Below the pieces are notes generated by a model. It was not told where the DNA came from. It worked only from the letters and a program-made list of their open reading frames with translations, and made no database searches. Of a stretch of 6,052 nucleotides of DNA, positions 1-6,052 are shown in pieces; position 1 is the stretch's first letter, and each line of letters opens with the position of its first letter. The stretch is from positions 1-6,052 of the forward strand of contig CAJMRN010000094.1 in NCBI GenBank assembly GCA_905215815.1. The letters are read 5' to 3'. Origin of the DNA: an uncultured bacterium. GTDB taxonomy: Bacteria > Actinomycetota > Coriobacteriia > Coriobacteriales > Coriobacteriaceae. The translations under genes and the position numbers were made by a program.

Positions 1-1080
1 ATCATCGGCGACCGTAAGACCGGTAAGACCGCCATCGCCATCGACGCTATCCTCAACCAGCGCGGCAAGGGCATGGTCTGCATCTATGTCGCCATCGGCC
101 AGAAGGCCTCCACGGTTGCCAACATCCGCGAGACCCTCGCTCAGCACGGTGCGCTCGACTACACCATCATCGTTTCGGCCACCGCTGCCGATTCTGCCCC
201 TATGCAGTACATCGCGCCTATGGCCGGTGCTGCTATCGGCGAGTTCTTCATGTACAACGGCGAGGACGGCAAGCCCGCCAGCGAGACCAACCCCGGCGGC
301 CACGTGCTCGTCATCTACGACGACCTGTCCAAGCAGGCTGTGGCCTACCGTCAGATGTCGCTGACGCTGCATCGTCCGCCCGGACGCGAGGCCTATCCTG
401 GCGACATCTTCTACCTGCACTCTCGTCTGCTCGAGCGTGCCGTCAAGATGTCCAAGAAGAACGGTTACGGCTCCATGACGGCCCTGCCGATCATCGAGAC
501 CCAGGACGGCGACGTTTCGGCCTACATTCCGACCAACGTCATTTCCATTACCGATGGTCAGATCTACCTGCAGTCCGAGCTCTTCTTCCAGGGCCAGCGC
601 CCGGCAGTCGACGTGGGCATCTCCGTGTCCCGCGTCGGTGGTGACGCACAGACCAAGGCTATGAAGCAGGTCGCCGGCAACCTCCGTCTGGACCTTGCTT
701 CGTACCAGGAGCTCGCGGGCTTTACGCAGTTCGGCTCCGACCTCGACGAGGCCACGCAAAAGCAGCTTACCCACGGCGCTCGCATGACCGAGCTCCTTAA
801 GCAGCCGCGCTACAAGCCGTTTGAGGTTGGCGAGCAGATCGTTACGCTGTTCGCCGGCAACGAGGGCTTCCTGGATGACCTGGAGATCGCCGACGTGCTG
901 CCTTTCCGTGCCGAGCTCATCGAGTACATGGACAATGGCTTTGGCTCGCTGCTTGACAAGGTTCGCGCCAAGAAGATCGATGATGACACCAAGGCTGAGC
1001 TCTTGCGCGTCATCGGCGACTTCAAGCAGCAGTTCATGGCCAAGCACCATTCGGATGTTTCTGGATCAGAGGAGAACTAA
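1..1080 (+). CDS. atpA: ATP synthase F1 subunit alpha, C-terminal two thirds (5' end outside window)
   Basis: Non-catalytic nucleotide-binding subunit of the F1 headpiece (alpha3beta3) of the membrane F-type ATP synthase. The reading frame is open from base 1, so the gene enters from the left; 359 codons are visible and about 165-170 N-terminal residues are missing by comparison with E. coli alpha. The window opens on the P-loop, GDRKTGKT (bases 7-30). The Walker B-like strand HVLVIYDDL follows with its Asp pair near 319-324, then RPPGREAYPGD, the PTNVISITDGQ stretch, and SVSRVGG with the arginine-finger Arg at 631-633 that reaches into the catalytic site of beta. The C-terminal helical domain ends in an acidic SGSEEN tail. 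Two departures stand out: Lys for the usual Gln in the P-loop, and an extra loop of about 12 residues at 262-297. The end of the gene carries the atpG ribosome-binding site. The identity is certain; only the N-terminus is unseen. Confidence 0.98.
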   Translation: MIGDRKTGKTAIAIDAILNQRGKGMVCIYVAIGQKASTVANIRETLAQHGALDYTIIVSATAADSAPMQYIAPMAGAAIGEFFMYNGEDGKPASETNPGGHVLVIYDDLSKQAVAYRQMSLTLHRPPGREAYPGDIFYLHSRLLERAVKMSKKNGYGSMTALPIIETQDGDVSAYIPTNVISITDGQIYLQSELFFQGQRPAVDVGISVSRVGGDAQTKAMKQVAGNLRLDLASYQELAGFTQFGSDLDEATQKQLTHGARMTELLKQPRYKPFEVGEQIVTLFAGNEGFLDDLEIADVLPFRAELIEYMDNGFGSLLDKVRAKKIDDDTKAELLRVIGDFKQQFMAKHHSDVSGSEEN

Positions 1081-1085
1081 GCCCC

Positions 1086-1993
1086 ATGGCCAACCTTCGC
1101 GACATTAAGAAGCGAATCTCCTCGGTTACCACGACCAAGCAGATCACGCGCACGATGGAGATGGTCTCTACGGCCAAGATCCGTCGTGCTCTCGATCGCT
1201 CCAAGCAGGCCGAGCCCTATAAGGAGGCGCTGACCGACGTCATGTTGACGGTCGCCGGCGACGCCTCCTGTTCGGGCACCGATCCCATGCTGCAGAAGCA
1301 TGAGAGCGTCAAGCATGGCCTGATTGTCGTTATTGCCTCGGACCGCGGCCTTGCCGGCGGTTTCAATACGACGGTGGAGCGCACGGCCGAAAAGCTCGCC
1401 GCTTCTTGGGCGAACGACGGCATCGAGTGCGAGATCATCGCGTGCGGGCGTAAGCCGGCCACGTATTTCCGTGACCGCGCAAACGTCGTCATGCACTTTG
1501 AGGGCAATTCCTCCGAGCCCGATTTCAATCAGGCCCGCATGATCTCCTCTCATATCTGCGATGCGTATCGTGCCGGTGAGCTTGACCGTGTCGAGCTTGT
1601 CTACCACCACGCCAAGAACCGCGTGGATCAGGAGCTTCGCGTCGAGCATCTGTTGCCGCTCGACCCCGAGATGATCGCTATGGCCCACGGTCCGCGTAAG
1701 AACGAGACCGACGCCCCTAAGCGCATCTCGTCCACGTTCGAGTTCGTGCCCTCTCCCGAGCATGTTCTCGGCAAGCTTGTGCCGTCTTATATCCTGACGG
1801 TCATCTACCAGGCCCTGATCGATTCGGCGGCTGCCGAGCAGGGTGCACGCCGCAAGGCCATGCACTCCGCGACGGAAAACGCCACCGCGATCATCTCGAC
1901 CCTTACCCGCACGTATAGTCGCGTGCGTCAGGCTTCGATCACGACCGAGATTAACGAGATCGTCGGCGGAGCCTCAGCATTGGAGGAACAGTA

Positions 1994-1994
<1 letters not shown>
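1086..1994 (+). CDS. atpG: ATP synthase F1 subunit gamma
   Basis: Central rotor shaft of F1, coupling proton-driven rotation of the c-ring to conformational changes in beta. The protein has 302 residues, slightly longer than E. coli gamma (287). The N-terminal helix MANLRDIKKRISSV..T.QIT..MEMVS (residues 1-28) and the C-terminal helix (about 228-297, with RRKAMHSATENA and RQASITTEINEIVGGASAL) are the two family hallmarks that form the coiled-coil shaft. Between them is the Rossmann-like domain with SDRGLAGGFN (85-94), a variant of the usual SDRGLCGAFN. Ser278 stands where most gammas have Asn before the RQA motif. The ATG at 1086 is chosen because it begins the family N-terminus exactly. An AGAGGAG Shine-Dalgarno (1068-1074) lies inside the end of atpA, 11 bases upstream, which is a slightly long spacing. 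The gene starts 5 bp after atpA and its TAA overlaps the atpD ATG by one base, so translational coupling on both sides is likely. Confidence 0.98.
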
Positions 1995-3448
<1,454 letters not shown>

Positions 3449-3451
3449 GTT

Positions 3452-3844
3452 ATGCGTATCCGCATCGTGTGCCCCGTGAGCCTCGCCTATGAGGGTGACG
3501 CTGCGTTTGTGTCGATTCCGTCTACGGATGGCGAGTTTGGCGTTTTACCTGCTCACTCCAGCGAAATCTGCACGATCGACCGCGGTTACGTTCGCGTTTC
3601 CGATAAGGCTATGGGTACTGTCGACCACACGTTTGCCGTGGTCGGCGGCTACGCCCAGATCGCGGACGATGTCGTGACCGTCCTCGCCGAGCGCGCTTGC
3701 GATTTGGCGACCGTCGATGCCGACAAGGTTAAAGCTGATATTCAAGGTTTTGAAGAGAAGCTGGGTAATTTGTCGGAGGATGATGCACGCCGCGCCTACC
3801 TCTATAATGAAATCGCATGGTGTAAGCTCAAGCTTGCCCAATAG
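3452..3844 (+). CDS. atpC: ATP synthase F1 subunit epsilon
   Basis: Epsilon subunit, which binds the foot of gamma and the c-ring and can inhibit ATP hydrolysis through its C-terminal helices. At 130 residues it is a normal bacterial length. The N-terminal beta-sandwich (about 1-85) shows the family pattern: MRIRIVCP at the start, STDGEFGVLPAH (24-35), and VVGGYAQIADDVVTVLAERA (63-82). The rest (about 88-128) is charged and helix-like, consistent with the two-helix C-terminal domain. At 88-93 VDADKV stands where ATP-binding epsilons carry I/L-D-x-x-R-A, so ATP sensing may be weak. The ATG is 3 bp after the atpD stop; the G-rich stretch at 3436-3442 inside the end of atpD can serve as Shine-Dalgarno. 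Bases 3731-3780 are clearly more AT-rich (20 G+C of 50) than the rest of the operon. This is the last gene of the operon, with an intrinsic terminator shortly after it. Confidence 0.96.
   Translation: MRIRIVCPVSLAYEGDAAFVSIPSTDGEFGVLPAHSSEICTIDRGYVRVSDKAMGTVDHTFAVVGGYAQIADDVVTVLAERACDLATVDADKVKADIQGFEEKLGNLSEDDARRAYLYNEIAWCKLKLAQ
3780..3808 (+). promoter_or_regulatory. Candidate sigma-70-type promoter inside atpC, possibly for murA
   Basis: A perfect TATAAT hexamer at 3803-3808 lies 17 bases after ATGATG (3780-3785), which matches the -35 consensus TTGACA at three positions (TGA in the middle). Spacing is ideal, the -35 is weak, and there is no TG extension. The hexamer also reads as Tyr-Asn codons in atpC, so chance is possible. 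If active, transcription would start near 3815 and give murA a leader of about 118 bases that includes the terminator hairpin. Confidence 0.3.
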
Positions 3845-3847
3845 TCA

Positions 3848-3876
3848 AACGCTTTAGCGTTCGACCATTTGCGAAC
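3848..3876 (+). repeat. Short overlapping inverted repeats just after atpC
   Basis: AACGCT (3848-3853) and AGCGTT (3856-3861) form a perfect 6-base inverted repeat with only TT between. GTTCG (3859-3863) can instead pair with CGAAC (3872-3876) around an 8-base loop. Because both use bases 3859-3861, the two stems are mutually exclusive. There is no T-run, so this is not a terminator by itself. It could protect the 3' end of the atp mRNA, be part of the murA leader, or be chance. Confidence 0.35.
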
Positions 3877-3880
3877 ACAT

Positions 3881-3919
3881 CATGCCCGGGATGGCCCAGC
3901 CACCCCGGGCATGCTTTTT
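3881..3919 (+). terminator. Intrinsic (rho-independent) terminator after the atp operon
   Basis: A perfect 10-base stem, CATGCCCGGG (3881-3890) with CCCGGGCATG (3904-3913), is capped by a further 4-base stem TGGC/GCCA (3892-3895 with 3899-3902) after a single A-C mismatch, with a 3-base CCA loop. A C and then five T residues (3915-3919) follow. It is oriented to stop + strand transcription leaving atpC; the other strand has no T-run. It ends only 13 bases before the murA start codon, so it may also control murA. Confidence 0.88.
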
Positions 3920-3920
3920 G

Positions 3921-3935
3921 AAAGGGTAGACCTTG
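3921..3935 (+). promoter_or_regulatory. murA ribosome-binding site with TTG start
   Basis: AAAGGG (3921-3926) is a good purine-rich Shine-Dalgarno, six bases before TTG (3933-3935). It supports the non-ATG start, since no ATG or GTG gives the family N-terminus (MDIIRVEGG). The site abuts the terminator T-run, so ribosome binding and the hairpin occupy neighbouring RNA. Confidence 0.75.
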
Positions 3936-5216
3936 GATATTATCCGCGTTGAGGGTGGCCACGCCATCGGAGGTTCCGTGCCTGTTTCGGGTGCTAAGAA
4001 CTCCGCGCTCAAACTTATGGCGGCAACGCTTCTGGCGCCGGGCAAGACGACGCTGCGGAACGTGCCCGATATTTCCGATGTCCACGTGATGGGCAAGGTG
4101 CTCAAGGGCATGGGCGCTACGATCGATGTTCTCGACGAGCACACGCTCGAGATCGATACCTCCCAGGTCGATTCTTGGGAGGCGCCCTACGAGCTTGTCG
4201 CCAAGATGCGCGCCTCCACGGCTGTGATGGGCCCCCTGCTGGGTCGTTTCCATCGCGCCAAGATCGCCATGCCGGGCGGCTGCAACCTGGGTGCTCGCAA
4301 GATCGATATGCATATCTTGGGTCTCGAGGCTCTGGGCGTCGAGTTCGACACCGCCCACGGCTACATCAACGCCAGTGCTCCCCAGGGTCTGCACGGCACC
4401 ACCGTCACGCTCGAATTCGCGAGCGTGGGCGCCACCGAGAACCTCATCATGGCTGCCGTGCGCGCACAGGGCACCACGGTTATCGACAACGCTGCCCGCG
4501 AGCCCGAGATCGTCGACCTTGCCAACATGCTCAACGAGATGGGTGCCAAGATCGTCGGCGCAGGCACGCCCGTCGTGACCATCGAGGGCGTGGAGGAGCT
4601 GCATCCCGTTACCCATTGCGTGGTGGGAGACCGTATCGAGGCCGGCACCTTTATCGTCGCCGGCGCCCTCATGGCCGATGAACGCGGCGTCGATGTTACG
4701 GGCTTCTGCCCCATCCACCTGGGCATGGTGCTCAAAAAGATGGAACTTATGGGCATCGAGTGCGAGCGTATCGAGAACGGTGTCCACGTCAATCGCGCCG
4801 AGCGCATCAAGCCGGTCGATATCCAGACGCTTCCGTTCCCGGGTTTCCCGACCGACATGCAGGCGCAGATCATGGTGCTTTCGGCCCTTGCCGACGGAAG
4901 CTCCGTAATTACCGAGAACATCTTCGAGAACCGCTTCATGTTCGCCTCTGAGCTGGTACGTATGGGTGCCGATATTCGTATCGAGAGCCATCACGCCATG
5001 ATTCACGGCGTCAAGGGCTTCTCGGGCGCACAGGTCACCTCACCCGACCTGCGTGGCGGCGCGGCTCTTGTGGTTGCCGGTCTTATCGCCGATGGCGTTA
5101 CCGAGGTCTCGGCCATCCATCACATCAAACGTGGCTACGAGCGGTTTGTCGAAAAGCTGCAGGCGCTTGGCGCGCATGTCGAACATGCCACCGTTCCCGA
5201 TCCCGTCATCTACTAA
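3933..5216 (+). CDS. murA: UDP-N-acetylglucosamine 1-carboxyvinyltransferase (MurA)
   Basis: Cytoplasmic enzyme that transfers enolpyruvate from phosphoenolpyruvate to the 3'-hydroxyl of UDP-GlcNAc, the first committed step of peptidoglycan synthesis. At 427 residues it is full length for the family (E. coli 419). Visible active-site features: SGAKNSALK with Lys22 and Asn23; MRAS with Arg93; the mobile loop PGGCNLGAR with catalytic Cys117; FPTDMQAQ with the general-base Asp308; DLRGGAAL with Arg374; and HIKRGYE with Arg400. The two inside-out alpha/beta domains of the EPSP-synthase fold are implied by full-length similarity. Cys rather than Asp at 117 predicts fosfomycin sensitivity, unlike mycobacterial MurA. 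The start is TTG, chosen because MDIIRVEGG is the usual family N-terminus and a Shine-Dalgarno precedes it. The gene lies directly after the atp terminator and 12 bp before an LCP gene in the same frame, suggesting a cell-wall operon. One of two MurA paralogs is possible, since many Gram-positives have two; the location resembles B. subtilis murAA. Confidence 0.97.
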   Translation: MDIIRVEGGHAIGGSVPVSGAKNSALKLMAATLLAPGKTTLRNVPDISDVHVMGKVLKGMGATIDVLDEHTLEIDTSQVDSWEAPYELVAKMRASTAVMGPLLGRFHRAKIAMPGGCNLGARKIDMHILGLEALGVEFDTAHGYINASAPQGLHGTTVTLEFASVGATENLIMAAVRAQGTTVIDNAAREPEIVDLANMLNEMGAKIVGAGTPVVTIEGVEELHPVTHCVVGDRIEAGTFIVAGALMADERGVDVTGFCPIHLGMVLKKMELMGIECERIENGVHVNRAERIKPVDIQTLPFPGFPTDMQAQIMVLSALADGSSVITENIFENRFMFASELVRMGADIRIESHHAMIHGVKGFSGAQVTSPDLRGGAALVVAGLIADGVTEVSAIHHIKRGYERFVEKLQALGAHVEHATVPDPVIY

Positions 5217-5228
5217 TGCAGGTTGCCT

Positions 5229-6052
5229 ATGTTTAACAAGAAGCCCCTAGCGGATAACACCCGAAGACCCTCGACTGGTGCGCAGGCCAAGATCTACAGT
5301 CGCGACAATGTCGCACGCTATTCCGAGCGCGCCCGTCAGCGCCGTCGCGGCCGCACGGTTCGCCGTGTCGCGCTCATCGCCGTGCTCGGTGTGTTGCTGA
5401 GCGCCACGACCGCTGCAGGTCTGTGGTTTGCCACTATCATGGGCAAGCTTGGTGACTCCAATGTCATTACCAACAACCTGCGCCAGATTCTGGTCGATAC
5501 CGATGAGGCAAAAGATCCGTTCTACGTGTTGCTTCTTGGTACCGACGGTCGTCCGGGCGAGGATACGTATCGTGCCGACTCGATTATCCTGGCACGCATC
5601 GACCCCACGCAAAAGCAGGCGACGCTCATTTCCGTTCCGCGCGACACCAAGGTCGTGTACAAGGGCGAGACCATGAAGATCAACGCCTGCCACACCGTTG
5701 GCGGCGCCGAGGCCATGGTCCAGGCGGTCAACGAGCTGTGCGGCGTGCAGATTTCTCACTATGCCGAGGTCAGCTTTGACGGCATGCAGTCGCTTATTGA
5801 TTCGGTTGGCGGTATCGACATCAACGCGACCGACGACGTCGACGATCCCGAGCACCTGGATATTAAGATTACCGCTGGTCAGCAGCATATGGACGGCGCT
5901 ACCGCCCTTACCTATGCCCGCTGCCGCTACACCTATGCCGACGGCGATTACACGCGCATGCGCCATCAGCGTCAGGTGCTTGGTGCCCTTGCCAACCAGA
6001 TTCTCAATAACTTCGATGCCACGAAGATCTTTGGCCTGGTTAATTCGCTGTC
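5229..6052 (+). CDS. LytR-CpsA-Psr (LCP) family glycopolymer transferase, C-terminus beyond window
   Basis: Likely a membrane-anchored enzyme that moves a lipid-linked glycopolymer (teichoic-acid-like, capsule or other wall polysaccharide) onto peptidoglycan outside the cell. The frame is open to the last base: 274 full codons plus two bases. Residues 1-46 are cytoplasmic and strongly basic (RARQRRRGR), 47-69 form one transmembrane segment, and the LCP domain begins near 97. LCP hallmarks are LLLGTDGRPGEDTYRADS (Asp106, Arg108, Arg115, Asp117), ISVPRDT (Arg138, Asp139), KINACHTVGG (150-159), IDSVGGIDI (190-198), and YARCRY..ADGDYTRMRHQRQ with Arg231, Asp240, Arg243 and Arg248; these Arg/Asp residues bind the polyprenyl pyrophosphate and metal in known LCP structures. 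Three Cys (154, 171, 232) are in the extracytoplasmic part. The ATG at 5229 is preferred; the Shine-Dalgarno is weak (AGG, 5220-5222), and a TTG at 5223 in the same frame is an alternative. It follows murA by 12 bp, so it is probably co-transcribed. The exact polymer substrate cannot be told from sequence. Confidence 0.93.
   Translation, partial: MFNKKPLADNTRRPSTGAQAKIYSRDNVARYSERARQRRRGRTVRRVALIAVLGVLLSATTAAGLWFATIMGKLGDSNVITNNLRQILVDTDEAKDPFYVLLLGTDGRPGEDTYRADSIILARIDPTQKQATLISVPRDTKVVYKGETMKINACHTVGGAEAMVQAVNELCGVQISHYAEVSFDGMQSLIDSVGGIDINATDDVDDPEHLDIKITAGQQHMDGATALTYARCRYTYADGDYTRMRHQRQVLGALANQILNNFDATKIFGLVNSL

Noticed and set aside
3918..3943. TTGAAA followed by TATTAT as a murA promoter
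   Set aside because: The spacer is only 14 bases, and transcription would begin inside murA, past the conserved MDIIRVEGG start.
3828..5006. 392-codon minus-strand open frame opposite murA
   Set aside because: Same mirror-register artefact; His- and Asp-rich composition, no family motif, and it would run through the murA leader and terminator.
5214..5231. MurA-LCP fusion by stop readthrough, since both are in the same frame
   Set aside because: The stop is a plain TAA, there is no readthrough context I recognise, and the LCP gene has its own ATG and a normal basic, membrane-anchored N-terminus.
5216..5236. Six-codon minicistron (ATG overlapping the murA stop as TAATG, ending TAA just inside the LCP gene)
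   Set aside because: It has no Shine-Dalgarno and such tiny frames arise by chance. It could in principle aid termination-reinitiation at the LCP start, but nothing else supports it.
5247..5966. 239-codon minus-strand open frame opposite the LCP gene
   Set aside because: Mirror-register shadow of a gene with clear LCP motifs on the + strand.

Overview
This window is a housekeeping locus from a GC-rich (roughly 60% by eye) Gram-positive bacterium. It holds the 3' part of an F-type ATP synthase operon (atpA end, atpG, atpD, atpC). A strong intrinsic terminator follows, then a two-gene cell-wall unit: murA and the first 274 codons of a LytR-CpsA-Psr (LCP) family gene that runs off the right edge. 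All genes are on the + strand. The protein style (AREPEIVDLANML in MurA, an LCP protein with a very basic N-terminus, beta-subunit stretches such as DPSIVGEEHYRVA) together with the GC content suggests an actinobacterial, perhaps Coriobacteriia/Collinsella-like, source. That assignment comes from memory of family sequences and was not tested by a search.

Positions 1-3844 hold the ATP synthase genes. They are packed with 5 bp, a 1 bp overlap and 3 bp between successive genes, so they are almost certainly one translationally coupled transcript. The order alpha-gamma-beta-epsilon is canonical; delta, b, c and a would be expected to the left. All catalytic motifs are present. Several details differ from textbook enzymes: a P-loop Gln-to-Lys change and a roughly 12-residue insertion before the Walker B strand in alpha, DELSEEQ for DELSEED in beta, and a weakened ATP-binding motif in epsilon.

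Positions 3845-3932 form the only intergenic space of note (88 bp). It contains a small inverted repeat, a strong GC-rich hairpin with a T-run, and, directly after it, the murA Shine-Dalgarno and a TTG start. Only 13 bases separate the T-run from the start codon. There is therefore no room for a conventional murA promoter after the terminator, and murA must be reached by transcription that crosses the hairpin. A TATAAT-containing promoter candidate lies inside the 3' end of atpC.

Positions 3933-6052 hold murA (first committed step of peptidoglycan synthesis, with the catalytic Cys) and, 12 bp downstream, the membrane-anchored LCP protein (probable ligase of a glycopolymer to peptidoglycan). 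They look like a two-gene envelope operon. The atpC-murA neighbourhood is known in Bacilli and Mycobacteria, but here the small genes that usually sit between the two are missing.

I found no mobile element, CRISPR array, RNA gene or undescribed multi-gene system. The points worth following are the murA leader/terminator arrangement and the ATP synthase sequence deviations.
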